Assembly (NCBI GenBank): GCA_002163085.1
Contig: MAAJ01000005.1
Span: 1-64,000 of the forward strand
Reading direction: 5' to 3'
Source of the DNA: Methylophaga sp. 42_25_T18
GTDB taxonomy: Bacteria > Pseudomonadota > Gammaproteobacteria > Nitrosococcales > Methylophagaceae
Length of the DNA: 64,000 bases
The notes beneath the pieces were generated by a model. That model worked only from the letters and a program-made list of their open reading frames with translations, did not search any database and had not been told where the DNA came from. This document shows positions 27,763 to 36,675 of this stretch, piece by piece; within the stretch, counting starts at the first letter, position 1, and every line of letters begins with the position of its first letter. Position numbers and translations under genes: made by a program.

Positions 27763-28431
27763 ATGCGTGTTGTCGATTTTATTAAAGATAATCAGCAGAA
27801 AGCGAGAGCTGCTCAAATTCAGTTAATTGATAAGTTTGAACCAAGGTTTAGAAATTGGTCAGGTACGGTCAATAAAAAGCTAGCGGAAGCAATAGCGATA
27901 AGGCCGTATTTACATTTTTTTGACAGTCATACGGTTGAGCAAGATGCCTGGTTTAAACAATGTCCACAACTCGTAACGGTATATCAACAGCTGCAGGAAA
28001 ATTTAGGCGAAGAAACATTTGTTGGTGAATGGTTTACCGTTGATCAAAACTGCATTGATCAATTTGCTGATGCAACGGGCGACAGTCAATGGATACATAC
28101 TGATCCTGAAAGAGCCCAAAAAGAATCGCCTTTTAAAAGCACGATTGCTCATGGTTTTTTAACCTTAGCATTAATTCCAATGCTGACGGATAGTGTAGGC
28201 AAGGCACAGAACTCTTTTTCACAAGCAAAAATGGCCGTAAATTATGGGCTTAACCGTGTCCGCTTTCCTGGCCCTATAAAAGAGGGTAAGCGTATTAGAG
28301 CGCGGACAAGAGTGATAAACCTTGTGCCAATGAAAAGAGGCTTAGAAGTGGTGCGTGAAGTGACCGTTGAAGTTGAAAATAGTATTAGGCCTGCCTGTGT
28401 AGCCGATACTGTTTTACGATTATATTTCTAA
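27763..28431 (+). CDS. MaoC-like hot-dog dehydratase-family protein
   Basis: 222 residues. The C-terminal ~150 residues form a MaoC-type hot-dog domain with the (R)-hydratase signature: FADATGDSQWIHTDPERAQ and IAHGFLTLALIP hold the Asp/His pair. An extra ~75-residue helical N-terminal region precedes it. Related proteins hydrate enoyl-CoA or are linked to acyl chain metabolism; the actual substrate is unknown. AAGGAAG precedes the ATG. Divergent from the DAHP synthase gene and convergent with nhaD. Confidence 0.85.
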   Translation: MRVVDFIKDNQQKARAAQIQLIDKFEPRFRNWSGTVNKKLAEAIAIRPYLHFFDSHTVEQDAWFKQCPQLVTVYQQLQENLGEETFVGEWFTVDQNCIDQFADATGDSQWIHTDPERAQKESPFKSTIAHGFLTLALIPMLTDSVGKAQNSFSQAKMAVNYGLNRVRFPGPIKEGKRIRARTRVINLVPMKRGLEVVREVTVEVENSIRPACVADTVLRLYF

Positions 28432-28436
28432 ACATT

Positions 28437-28457
28437 GCCAGCTAGAAACTAGCTGGC
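28437..28457. terminator. Hairpin between convergent genes
   Basis: 8-bp stem GCCAGCTA / TAGCTGGC with a 5-base loop between the MaoC and nhaD stop codons. There is no clear T-run on either strand, so termination strength is uncertain. Confidence 0.45.
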
Positions 28458-28473
28458 GTTATCTAAAAATGAG

Positions 28474-29931
28474 TTAGAAACCACCCATGTTTAGCCATAT
28501 GTGCGTCGCGATACTGGCGGCGTAACCTAAAGCAATGGCCCAAGCCCATTTGAGGTGAGCAAAGAAGGTGTATATGCCACGAGCTTGACCCATAACGGCA
28601 ACACCGGCAGCCGAGCCAATTGATAATAATGAACCACCAACACCTGCAGTTAAGGTGACTAATAACCACTGTCCATGATCCATTTCGGGCATCATAGATA
28701 GGACGGCAAACATGACCGGAATGTTATCAATTATCGCAGATAAAATACCAACAAGAATATTGGCTTTGGTTGCACCAAGGTCACCATACATCACCTCAGA
28801 TAGAACGGTTAAATAACCAATCGTACCTAGGCCGCCAACGCATAAAATGATGCCGTAGAAAAACATTAAAGTATCCCACTCAGCGCGTTCCAGTTGTTGG
28901 AATATATTAAACGGTGGTTTGTTATCATCAGCGCCCTCAACACTCAACGTTGTTTCACCATGGTTTGCCAATGATTCAGTTACACGTTTATCACGCATTT
29001 TGAGGCTATAACCATACAGTTTTAATATGCCTAAACCGGTCATCATGCCCATCACTGGTGGGATATGTAAAAAGTTATGGGCACAGACGGCCATAGTAAT
29101 TGTGAGCAGGAATAAGGCGACGACGACTAAGGCGCCATCTTTCATCGTAACGGTTTCATTTAAAGCTTGCGGTTTATCGCTAGAAACGACCACGGACATA
29201 ATCGCGGCAGGAATTAACCAATTAACTACTGAAGGTAAAAATAGGGCGAAAAACTCTTGGAACTGCACGATGCCTTTTTGCCAAACCATTAAGGTGGTAA
29301 TGTCACCAAACGGGCTGAATGCACCACCGGCATTGGCTGCAACGACGATATTAATACACGCTATACTAACAAATTTATAATTGGTGCCGCCGACGGCCAT
29401 GACAACGGTTGCCATTAATAATGCGGTGGTTAAATTGTCAGCGATAGGTGAGATAACGAAGGCTAAGACACCGGTTAACCAAAAGATGGTGCGTAATGAG
29501 TATCCTTGATTAACTAACCAACTACGTAATGCATCAAATACACCACGCTCCCCCATAGTATTTATATAGGTCATTGCCGCTAATAAGAAGAGAAATAGTT
29601 CGGCATATTCCAGCAAGTTATGACGAATCATGACTTCAGCGGTGTGGTGATAAGCCGAGTCTGGTTGTTGTGCATAAACAAAGGCAACCATGGCCCAGAT
29701 AACACCGGCGGCAACCATCACCGGTTTGGATTTACGCATATGAATTTCTTCTTCAGCGATAACCAAAACATAGGCTAAAACAAAGATAATCAACGAGGCA
29801 TAACCGACCCAATGACTGGTTAAATCTAAGAATGGAACTTCAGCTGATGCAAAAGATATTTGTGGGAAAGCAAATAACAACAGGCTGAATATCAGCGTGG
29901 TGACGGTTGAGTAGTTGATGCGCTTAAGCAT
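28474..29931 (-). CDS. nhaD: Na+/H+ antiporter NhaD
   Basis: 485 residues with about twelve membrane helices and the NhaD pattern: HWVGYASLIIFVLAYVLVIA, ETTLSVEGAD-type loop, GGAFSPFGDITTLMVWQKG, SAIIDNIPVMFAVLSM and GSAAGVAVMGQA. NhaD exchanges internal Na+ or Li+ for H+ at the inner membrane and is typical of marine and halophilic bacteria. The ATG at 29931 has AAGGA 5 bases before it; an upstream start adding 14 basic residues lacks a ribosome site. Its N-terminal hydrophobic segment looks signal-like. Confidence 0.95.
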   Translation of the reverse strand: MLKRINYSTVTTLIFSLLLFAFPQISFASAEVPFLDLTSHWVGYASLIIFVLAYVLVIAEEEIHMRKSKPVMVAAGVIWAMVAFVYAQQPDSAYHHTAEVMIRHNLLEYAELFLFLLAAMTYINTMGERGVFDALRSWLVNQGYSLRTIFWLTGVLAFVISPIADNLTTALLMATVVMAVGGTNYKFVSIACINIVVAANAGGAFSPFGDITTLMVWQKGIVQFQEFFALFLPSVVNWLIPAAIMSVVVSSDKPQALNETVTMKDGALVVVALFLLTITMAVCAHNFLHIPPVMGMMTGLGILKLYGYSLKMRDKRVTESLANHGETTLSVEGADDNKPPFNIFQQLERAEWDTLMFFYGIILCVGGLGTIGYLTVLSEVMYGDLGATKANILVGILSAIIDNIPVMFAVLSMMPEMDHGQWLLVTLTAGVGGSLLSIGSAAGVAVMGQARGIYTFFAHLKWAWAIALGYAASIATHIWLNMGGF

Positions 29932-30009
29932 GAATATCCTTCTTCTTATAATTTTCTTGTAAGCTGTAATCATACCTTGCCCGTATGAGATGGCAAGTAG
30001 TAAATCTTT

Positions 30010-30480
30010 TTAAGGCATAACCGTTTGGTAGAAACCTTGGGATGCATCTTCAACCAAATCAAATACATGTTCGAATCCATTTTGGCCACCAAAATAGGGA
30101 TCAGGTACATTATTTTCTTTGCGATCTGGAGCAAACTCTAAGAATAATTTTATTTTATGCTGATGTTCGCTAGGACAGGCCTCTATTAATAATTGATAGT
30201 TGTCGCTGTCCATGGCCAAAATATAGTCAAATTCATCAAAGTCGGCAGGTGATACTTTGCGCGCCCGTATTTCTGATAACTTCACACCACGGTTACGCGC
30301 TGTTTGCTGGGCTCGGTTATCAGGACTTTCACCAACGTGATAAGCATGGGTACCAGCGGAATCGACTAAAAAACGATCTGCAGTTCCTAAATCATCAAGT
30401 AGTTTATTAAAGACACCTTCAGCTGTCGGTGAACGGCAAATATTGCCCATACAAACAAATAAAACTTTGATTTTACTCAT
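30010..30480 (-). CDS. Low-molecular-weight protein tyrosine phosphatase
   Basis: 156 residues. The N-terminal active-site loop is VCMGNICRSPTAEGVF (C10-x5-R16) and the general-acid Asp lies in VPDPYFGG near the C-terminus. The enzyme dephosphorylates tyrosine on proteins. In many gammaproteobacteria such enzymes act with a tyrosine autokinase in capsule or exopolysaccharide control, but no kinase gene is adjacent, so the substrate is open. Arsenate reductase of the same fold is less likely because the extra redox Cys are absent. Confidence 0.93.
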   Translation of the reverse strand: MSKIKVLFVCMGNICRSPTAEGVFNKLLDDLGTADRFLVDSAGTHAYHVGESPDNRAQQTARNRGVKLSEIRARKVSPADFDEFDYILAMDSDNYQLLIEACPSEHQHKIKLFLEFAPDRKENNVPDPYFGGQNGFEHVFDLVEDASQGFYQTVMP

Positions 30481-30531
30481 GTTACATAATTCTCTTTATG
30501 ATCTAAAATTTGAAGATGCAGGCTTAATTCT

Positions 30532-31035
30532 TTATTGCCCTTTCAGTACATCCAAAATCACACCTGTTGCATCCATTACCCGTACAACTCTATCTTCAAT
30601 CCGTCGAATTGAAGTGTTATTTGGACCTGGCGGTAACAGATCGATAATGTCGCTGGGCAATCCTTGTGATGAGAGATAAAGATCTCCTTCAAGTACTTCA
30701 CCTCGAGCCACTTTTTTCTGCCAACCAGGAGGGAGTTGTCCACCACGAGCTAGTTTTTTTTGTAGTCCAGGTGGTAATGCTTTTTGTTTTTTATCTTTTT
30801 TGTGTTTTTTGCCGTTACCTTTGTTTTCTAGCTCATCATCGTGCTTATTTAGTACACGGTTACGTAAGTATTCATGGAGAATAGAACGTTCATTTTTAGT
30901 GAACAGTTGGTTTTCCATGGTAGATGTGACGGTGTTCTCTGTCTCATCCCAGAACTTCCACCAAGGGCGCTCACTTTCAGCAAAAACAGGCAGGGAAATT
31001 AAAACCAATAATATGGGGATAAGTCTTTTACACAT
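30532..31035 (-). CDS. Exported basic protein with LPPG repeats, unknown
   Basis: 167 residues. A signal peptide (MCKRLIPILLVLISLPVFA) is followed by a Trp-rich stretch (RPWWKFWDE), a Lys-rich linker (NGKKHKKDKKQ) and three LPPG motifs (KALPPGLQKKLARGGQLPPG and DLLPPGPN). The C-terminal part (RRIEDRVVRVMDATGVILDV) resembles RcnB/CigR-type periplasmic proteins. I chose the ATG at 31035 because GGAGG lies 7 bases upstream; a start seven codons earlier would overlap it. Likely periplasmic; function unknown. Confidence 0.75.
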   Translation of the reverse strand: MCKRLIPILLVLISLPVFAESERPWWKFWDETENTVTSTMENQLFTKNERSILHEYLRNRVLNKHDDELENKGNGKKHKKDKKQKALPPGLQKKLARGGQLPPGWQKKVARGEVLEGDLYLSSQGLPSDIIDLLPPGPNNTSIRRIEDRVVRVMDATGVILDVLKGQ

Positions 31036-31077
31036 TACTATGCCTCCGCTAAACATAAGTTGTATTTAGTTTGACTG

Positions 31078-31959
31078 CTAGATTTCTGCTAGCAGTTGTT
31101 CCATCATTGATTCGGCTTGGCTTTGATAGCCGCCACCAAATAAATTGAAGTGATTAAGAATATGATAAAGATTATAAAGTGTTTTTCGAACTTTATAACC
31201 AGGGTCTAAAGGATATTCTGCTTTATAAGCCGCATAAAATTCAGTATTAAAGCCACCAAATAGCTCGGTCATCGCAATATCTGTTTCGCGATCACCATAA
31301 TAGCTGGCCGGATCAAAAACCACTGGGTTACCTTGTTCATCGGCAGCCGCATTACCACCCCATAAATCGCCATGTAGTAATGAAGGAATAGGAGTATAGC
31401 CATCAAAGAATACAGCTAAGTTGTCTAATAGCTGTTGTCCTTTTTTTTGCAGTGAACGACCCGCACCATTATTAGCGGCAAACGTTAGTTGTTTGGCTAA
31501 ACGTTGTTGTTGCCAGAATGTGGGCCAATCATGTTCACGATCATTATGTTGCGGTGTACTACCGATAGTATTGTCGATATGCCAACCAAAATAAGCCTGT
31601 GGCTGGTGGTGCAACTGAGCTAATTGTTGGCCGAGTAGTTGTGGGGCATGGCCACGGAAACTGCCAAGTGTAATAAATTCCATGGCTATATAACTGTGGC
31701 CATCTGCCTGACCGAAACAGATCACTTCAGGTACACGGACACAGTCTAAGCCTCGTAGTTCTTGTAAACCTCGCGCTTCCGCTTCAAACATGCCGACTAA
31801 TGAGGGCTGATTCAATTTGATAAATAACGCTGAATCTGTTGTTTGCAATTTGTATGCAGCATTGATGCAGCCACCACCGATAGAGCTCAGTTGATAATCA
31901 TCAATCTTTGTTTCTGTAGTGAGGGCAATGTCCTGCACTATATTATCTATACTTGACAT
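31078..31959 (-). CDS. Fructosamine kinase family protein
   Basis: 293 residues, typical length for the family. The protein-kinase-like fold is indicated by LSSIGGGCINAAYKL (P-loop-like), FIKLNQ (ATP-binding Lys), LLHGDLWGGNAA (catalytic loop with Asp) and FDPASYYGDRETDIAMTELF (metal-binding Asp and family tail). Family enzymes phosphorylate ketoamines on glycated proteins or small amines so that the adduct falls off, a repair function. Cytosolic. It stands alone, divergent from the histidine kinase gene. Confidence 0.92.
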   Translation of the reverse strand: MSSIDNIVQDIALTTETKIDDYQLSSIGGGCINAAYKLQTTDSALFIKLNQPSLVGMFEAEARGLQELRGLDCVRVPEVICFGQADGHSYIAMEFITLGSFRGHAPQLLGQQLAQLHHQPQAYFGWHIDNTIGSTPQHNDREHDWPTFWQQQRLAKQLTFAANNGAGRSLQKKGQQLLDNLAVFFDGYTPIPSLLHGDLWGGNAAADEQGNPVVFDPASYYGDRETDIAMTELFGGFNTEFYAAYKAEYPLDPGYKVRKTLYNLYHILNHFNLFGGGYQSQAESMMEQLLAEI

Positions 31960-32083
31960 GTTTATCCTTTTTTAGCTGCAACGAGTCTGAATAGACGGTA
32001 ATTTATTGCTACGGCTGGCAAGTTGATTGTTATATTATAATTAAGGATCAGCTTAATTATATGTGGAATACTAAGGGATAGGG

Positions 32084-32176
32084 ATGAAACAGATGCAAGC
32101 ATTGTTTATCAGCAGTAGTGTAAAACACTACAAAGCTCTACCTTCTATTTGTAATGAAATAAGAAGTTTTTCATAG
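32084..32176 (+). CDS. Possible 30-codon leader ORF before the histidine kinase gene
   Basis: ATG at 32084 with AGGGA five bases upstream; 30 codons ending in a TAG whose last base is the first base of the kinase GTG start (TAGTG). The overlap suggests translational coupling. A 7-bp hairpin (GTAGTGT/ACACTAC, 32115-32131) lies inside it. The peptide matches nothing I recognise, so it may only be a ribosome-loading leader. Confidence 0.35.
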   Translation: MKQMQALFISSSVKHYKALPSICNEIRSFS

Positions 32177-33558
32177 TGCTGAGTTTACCAAAAAACGTTA
32201 AGACAATATTGTTTGGGATGGAACCTCCCGAATTACTCGAACAATTAAAAGAAAACCTGTACGTCAGTGTGGCGGTCAGTACAACACTTGTATTGGTAAC
32301 GGCTTGGGTATTGTTTAGTACGGTGCCTAGCCATATCTTGTGGGCTTGGGCTGGCATTCAAATTATCTTAGCGGTTGGCCGTATAGTAGTCGTCAGAAAA
32401 TTAATTGCTAACAACACCAATCGGCAACAATTTCGTACAGTAAAAATGTATTACACTGCCATCATGTTGTTTATTGGTTTAAGTTGGGGGGCTGCAGCTA
32501 TTTTAGCTTCGCTCTATTCATCTGAAGTGACCTTGATTACCCTTGCTTTAATTCTGGCTGGACTCACTGCTGGTTCGGTATCAACGATGACCCCCGTTTT
32601 TTCTGGCTTCGCCGCTTTTTTCTTTGGTGCGACGTTACCATTATTTGTAGCGATGTTTATTTCGCCCTATGATGATTTAGTTTCAATGTCGCCTATTGTG
32701 ATGCTTTATACCGTTATCGTGTTTTCATCAGGCCACAAGTTATATAGCAGTATATTTGATGCCTTAGAATTAACCCATGAGTTACAACGGCTCAATGAAG
32801 TAGTGGTTAAGGAAAAAAACTATGCCGAGCAGGCTAATAGGGCTAAATCTACATTTTTATCAAGCATGAGCCATGAGGTACGTACGCCGCTTAATGCTAT
32901 TTTAGGTTTTTCGCAATTATTAAAAATGGATGATCTAAATCCCCAGCAAAGTCAGAATCTTGAAGAAATTCATATTGCCGGTGAGCACTTATTATCCTTA
33001 ATCAATGAAGTATTGGATTTATCAAAAGTGGAGTCGGGTGACGTAGATTTGAATTTACAACCTGTTTTCATACATGAAAGTATGCAGCGATGCATCAGTA
33101 TGATGAAACCTTTAGCGGATAAACAGCAGATCACCTTAACCAAGTTTGATGCAGAAGAAAATTGGTGTATACAAGCTGATGTGAAGCGTGTTCAACAAGT
33201 ATTCTTGAATCTGTTATCCAATGCCATTAAATATAATAAACAGGCAGGTGAAGTAACTATATTTTGTGAACAGGTAAACGATACGTTTTTGAGGATTTCT
33301 ATCAAGGATACGGGGTTTGGCATTGCTAAAGAAAAACAAGATGATGTGTTCTCGCCTTTCCAGCGTTTGGGTTGGGAAGCCGGCTCAGTCGAGGGCTCAG
33401 GCATAGGTTTATTTTTCACTAAGAAATTAATAAACCTTATGGGGGGGAACGTTGGTTTTGAAAGTAAACAGGGAGTGGGCTCAACATTTTGGTGTGAATT
33501 ACCCTTAGTTGATGCGACTACCGATATATTTACAGTGGAAAATACGATTAACAATTGA
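32176..33558 (+). CDS. Membrane sensor histidine kinase (orphan)
   Basis: 460 residues. About six membrane helices fill residues ~25-195 and there is no large periplasmic loop, so it probably senses something in or at the membrane. HisKA follows, with the phospho-acceptor H233 in SSMSHEVRTPLNAILGF. The HATPase domain has N box NLLSNAIKYNK, G1 DTGFGIAKEKQ and G2 GSGIGLFFTKKLINLMGG. No response regulator is adjacent, so its partner lies elsewhere. The start is taken as GTG at 32176, overlapping the stop of a short leader frame; an ATG 14 codons in is the alternative. The rpiA start lies 17 bases downstream. Confidence 0.9.
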   Translation: MLSLPKNVKTILFGMEPPELLEQLKENLYVSVAVSTTLVLVTAWVLFSTVPSHILWAWAGIQIILAVGRIVVVRKLIANNTNRQQFRTVKMYYTAIMLFIGLSWGAAAILASLYSSEVTLITLALILAGLTAGSVSTMTPVFSGFAAFFFGATLPLFVAMFISPYDDLVSMSPIVMLYTVIVFSSGHKLYSSIFDALELTHELQRLNEVVVKEKNYAEQANRAKSTFLSSMSHEVRTPLNAILGFSQLLKMDDLNPQQSQNLEEIHIAGEHLLSLINEVLDLSKVESGDVDLNLQPVFIHESMQRCISMMKPLADKQQITLTKFDAEENWCIQADVKRVQQVFLNLLSNAIKYNKQAGEVTIFCEQVNDTFLRISIKDTGFGIAKEKQDDVFSPFQRLGWEAGSVEGSGIGLFFTKKLINLMGGNVGFESKQGVGSTFWCELPLVDATTDIFTVENTINN

Positions 33559-33575
33559 GAGAGAATAAAACTGAT

Positions 33576-34274
33576 ATGGCTAAGGACATAAATGATAAGA
33601 AAAATGTGGCTATCAAAGCTGCGTCTCTCGTTGAGCATGACATGGTCGTCGGTCTTGGTACGGGATCAACCGCCAATTATTTCATTGAGGAACTAGCGCG
33701 TAGACAGAAAGAGGAAGGATTAAAAATCGTCACTGTTGCCAGTTCAATTGTGAGCAGCCGAATTGCACAAGGTCAGGGTCTTGAGGTGATTGCAATTGAA
33801 AACGTAACAAGCTTAGATCTTTATGTTGATGGTGCGGATGAAGTCACCGACGATATGACCTTATTAAAGGGGCGTGGTTCTGATTTAGTTAGAGAAAAGC
33901 TATTAGCGAAAGCAAGTCAGCAGTTCTATGTCTTAGTTGATAACAGTAAATTGGTTAACCGAATTGGTGAGAAGTTTCCGATTCCGATCGAGGTGATGCC
34001 GTTTGCTTGGCAGTTGGTGTTACAGAGCGTAGAACAAATAGGTGGCGAGGGTGATTTAAGACCCAATGCATCTGGTGATGGCTTAGCGGTCACTTCACAT
34101 GGCAGTTTGGTATTAGACATGAGCTTTGATGACGATATTGATGGTCATATGCTCAATCATCAATTAAACGCGATTCCCGGCGTAGTTGAACATGGCATTT
34201 TTGCGAACTTGGCTACCAGTATTTTTATTGGTGCTAATGGTCAAATCGACCAGCGTAAAAAACTAGCCGACTGA
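33576..34274 (+). CDS. rpiA: Ribose-5-phosphate isomerase A
   Basis: 232 residues. Family motifs are VVGLGTGSTANYFIEEL (phosphate-binding), DLYVDGADEVTDDMTLLKG (catalytic Asp region), GRGSDLVREKLLA and PIPIEVMPFAW. It interconverts ribose 5-phosphate and ribulose 5-phosphate in the non-oxidative pentose phosphate pathway. The ATG at 33576 (MAKDINDKKN) is preferred over a TTG seven codons upstream that overlaps the kinase stop. It may share a transcript with the kinase. Convergent with the peroxiredoxin gene. Confidence 0.95.
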   Translation: MAKDINDKKNVAIKAASLVEHDMVVGLGTGSTANYFIEELARRQKEEGLKIVTVASSIVSSRIAQGQGLEVIAIENVTSLDLYVDGADEVTDDMTLLKGRGSDLVREKLLAKASQQFYVLVDNSKLVNRIGEKFPIPIEVMPFAWQLVLQSVEQIGGEGDLRPNASGDGLAVTSHGSLVLDMSFDDDIDGHMLNHQLNAIPGVVEHGIFANLATSIFIGANGQIDQRKKLAD

Positions 34275-34287
34275 ATTCAGCCGGCTA
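34264..34287. terminator. Hairpin at the rpiA stop codon
   Basis: TAGCCG (34264-34269) pairs with CGGCTA (34282-34287) around an inner CTG-AATT-CAG hairpin. It spans the rpiA stop and faces the convergent peroxiredoxin gene. No long T-run follows, so it is a weak candidate. Confidence 0.4.
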
Positions 34288-34303
34288 AGTCTGTTTAGTA
34301 AGT

Positions 34304-34810
34304 TTAAAGTTGTTCTAAAATGGTTTCTGCTTTGGATGCGCCAAATTCGCCAGAACCTTCTACACCTATGTAGCTGACCACACCATTATCAACGATCATG
34401 GCAAAACGGAAGCAACGTATGCCCATACCACCGCCGGTTAAATCACGATCTAATCCTAAAGCTTTGGTATAAATGGCACTCCCATCTGCCATCATGCGAA
34501 CTTTGCCATCAGCCTTATTATCACGTCCCCAAGAAGCCATAACAAAGGCATCATTGACGGACATACACCAAACTTCATCAACCCCTTTGGCTTTGATTTT
34601 TTCGGCGAGATCAACATAGCCGGGTAAGTGTTGAGCCGAACATAAAGGGGTGTAGGCGCCAGGCACGCCAAAGATAACAATCTTTTTCCCTGATGCCATC
34701 TCTGCCACATCTAATGATTGTGGGTTGGTTGGGCAGCCATTTTCTGAGTCAAACTCATTGCTTTCAGTGAGGCTGCCTGCGGGTAGTTCTTGGCCAACTT
34801 CGATAGTCAT
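34304..34810 (-). CDS. Peroxiredoxin, Prx5 type
   Basis: 168 residues. The active site is GVPGAYTPLCSAQHLPGY with P50, T54 and the peroxidatic C57. The later segment MGIRCFRFAMIVDNGVV carries the conserved Arg. The length and lack of a C-terminal glutaredoxin domain place it in the short Prx5 (AhpE/Prx5) branch. It reduces hydrogen peroxide and organic peroxides with thiol donors in the cytosol. Single gene with GGAACG before the ATG on the minus strand. Confidence 0.94.
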   Translation of the reverse strand: MTIEVGQELPAGSLTESNEFDSENGCPTNPQSLDVAEMASGKKIVIFGVPGAYTPLCSAQHLPGYVDLAEKIKAKGVDEVWCMSVNDAFVMASWGRDNKADGKVRMMADGSAIYTKALGLDRDLTGGGMGIRCFRFAMIVDNGVVSYIGVEGSGEFGASKAETILEQL

Positions 34811-34968
34811 GATCGTTCCTTTTGGGTTGAGTGTATTAATGTTTAGTGGCTAGCATATGATAAAAAGTAGCAGATAAAAACATTGCTTATTTTATGGGTT
34901 TATAAAGATCGCATTCATTATATGAAGTGTTTAATATAGTGCCATCAAACTAAGTATGAGAGTTCAAG

Positions 34969-35979
34969 ATGACAAATCAATCAAATGTGCGTTGGGGTAT
35001 TTTAGGTGCAGCACGAGTTAATGAGCGTTTATTGCCAGCTATTGTAGCAGCCCACAATGCCGAGGTAGTGGCGATTGCTAGTCGTCGTCCTGGTGCCGCA
35101 GCCGAAACCTTGAAAAAATTTGCGCCACAACAAACTTCAGTGCGAACACAAGATAGTCCCGATGCATTATTAGATGCCGACGATATCGATGCGGTTTATT
35201 TACCGATGGCTAATGAAGAACATGCGGAATGGGCATTAAAAGCGATTAAAAAAGGCAAACACGTTTTAATAGAAAAGCCGATGGCATTAACCTTAGATGA
35301 TGTCGAAGCCATTTGTGCCGCGACAAAACAATATCAAGTTATAGCGATGGAAGGCTTTATGTACTGTTTTCATCCTCAACATGCTTATGTGCAAGACCTT
35401 ATTGATTCTGGAGTGATTGGCGATGTTCGTACTGTTCGAACAAGTTATTCCTTCCCGATGAAACCTACGAGGATGTATCGCATATCAAGAGATGTAGAAG
35501 AGGGCGGTGGCGCCATGTGGGATATTGGCCCCTATGCCATTCATTCAGCTCGGAAATGGTTTAAAGAAGAACCTGTTGCTGTAACGGCAATGGCAAAATT
35601 TATCGAGAGTGGTGCGGACACCAGTTTTAGCGGTGTGTTGGATTATGATGATGGGCGTTATGCTCATTTCGACATGAGTTTTGAACGAGCACGTCGTAGT
35701 GAATATGAAATCATCGGTACTTTAGGTGGAATAAAATGTCATACCGTATGGCAGAACCCTGAAGAAAAGCCTGTAATTACATGGTGGACAGATGCTGGTC
35801 AATCAGAAAGGATAGAGCTAGAAAAAGCTGACCATTTTATTCTTGAAATTGAACATTTCAGTGACTGCGTTTTATCAGGTAAAAAACCTGCATTAACGAT
35901 GCTTGATGCTAAGGCAAACTGCAAAGCCATTAATGCCGCCATACAATCGGCCAAACAAGGAAAAACAGTCAATATTTAG
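34969..35979 (+). CDS. Gfo/Idh/MocA family oxidoreductase
   Basis: 336 residues. An N-terminal Rossmann domain (VRWGILGAARVNERLLPAIV), the conserved lysine motif HVLIEKPMALTLDDVEAIC and a C-terminal alpha/beta domain (EEGGGAMWDIGPYAIHSARK) are typical of NAD(P)-dependent sugar or polyol dehydrogenases. The substrate cannot be assigned; close relatives are annotated as glucose-fructose oxidoreductase- or dihydrodiol dehydrogenase-like. No signal peptide, so cytosolic. Monocistronic. Confidence 0.9.
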   Translation: MTNQSNVRWGILGAARVNERLLPAIVAAHNAEVVAIASRRPGAAAETLKKFAPQQTSVRTQDSPDALLDADDIDAVYLPMANEEHAEWALKAIKKGKHVLIEKPMALTLDDVEAICAATKQYQVIAMEGFMYCFHPQHAYVQDLIDSGVIGDVRTVRTSYSFPMKPTRMYRISRDVEEGGGAMWDIGPYAIHSARKWFKEEPVAVTAMAKFIESGADTSFSGVLDYDDGRYAHFDMSFERARRSEYEIIGTLGGIKCHTVWQNPEEKPVITWWTDAGQSERIELEKADHFILEIEHFSDCVLSGKKPALTMLDAKANCKAINAAIQSAKQGKTVNI

Positions 35980-36189
35980 AGGTGGCTTGAGTCTTTTTGG
36001 TAGCGAAAGTTGAGATATAGGTAGAAAGGCCGTTTCGTGCCATTAGCGGTCATTTAAAAATTAAGAGAACCTTATCCGTAGCTAACGAGGTCTTTAAAAA
36101 ATTCCGGTCTAAACAAATTGCGTGAGAACCTGACTTATCAAAGTCTATGTGGCGTTAAGTATTTTGACTTGAAGCTATATTTAAGCGTC

Positions 36190-36387
36190 TTAAACAACTA
36201 CGTTGAGGTTATTCCCAATACGACCATTTGCTTGAGGAGCACTGGCTGATTGAATAAGTTTTAACGATGCGACACCGTCTGCTACCTGTTGATCAAGAGC
36301 CTTACCCGCTATTGTAGCTTCATGTGTTTTTGATACGCTTTGCGTTAAAAGCGCTGATGATACTTGAGATATTCCAGAAACATTCAT
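36190..36387 (-). CDS. YjfB-like putative motility protein (65 aa)
   Basis: 65 residues beginning MNVSGISQVSSALLTQSVSK and ending PQANGRIGNNLNVVV. The middle part with a helical region and the segment ALDQQVADGVASLKLIQSA resembles the YjfB family, small proteins linked to motility by genomic context only. A sequence with AGGTTG precedes the ATG on the minus strand. No flagellar genes are nearby. Confidence 0.6.
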   Translation of the reverse strand: MNVSGISQVSSALLTQSVSKTHEATIAGKALDQQVADGVASLKLIQSASAPQANGRIGNNLNVVV

Positions 36388-36582
36388 GTCTACAACCTCA
36401 CTAGTTAGATTAATCGTAATTATTAACTAATCCAATATTAAAAACTGTTAAGCAACTCACAAAAGCCTATAAGCATCATAGTCTGGGGAGCAGACCAAGA
36501 GGAACAAAGTTCAGCGGAATCAATGTCGGAGTTTAAAATCCCTTGGCTTCACGGCCGTGTCGTTTGATTTCAGCTCTATATG

Positions 36583-36593
36583 CCCCCCCCCCC
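36583..36593. repeat. Homopolymer tract of 11 C
   Basis: Eleven C in a row (G on the minus strand) in the gap between the YjfB-like gene and mfd. Such runs slip readily during replication. It is not inside a recognised gene. Confidence 0.85.
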
Positions 36594-36635
36594 AGTTATT
36601 GAGATACTTTATTCTCTAGGGAATAAATAGCCTAA

Positions 36636-36663
36636 CTGTCTGCTTTGGGGCGAAAGCGGACAG
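36636..36663 (-). terminator. Hairpin downstream of mfd
   Basis: 11-bp stem CTGTCTGCTTT / AAAGCGGACAG (one G-U pair) with a 6-base loop, 13 bases past the mfd stop. No clean T-run follows on the minus strand (CAGTTAGGCTATT), so strength is uncertain. Confidence 0.5.
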
Positions 36664-36675
36664 CCCTTTCTACGG

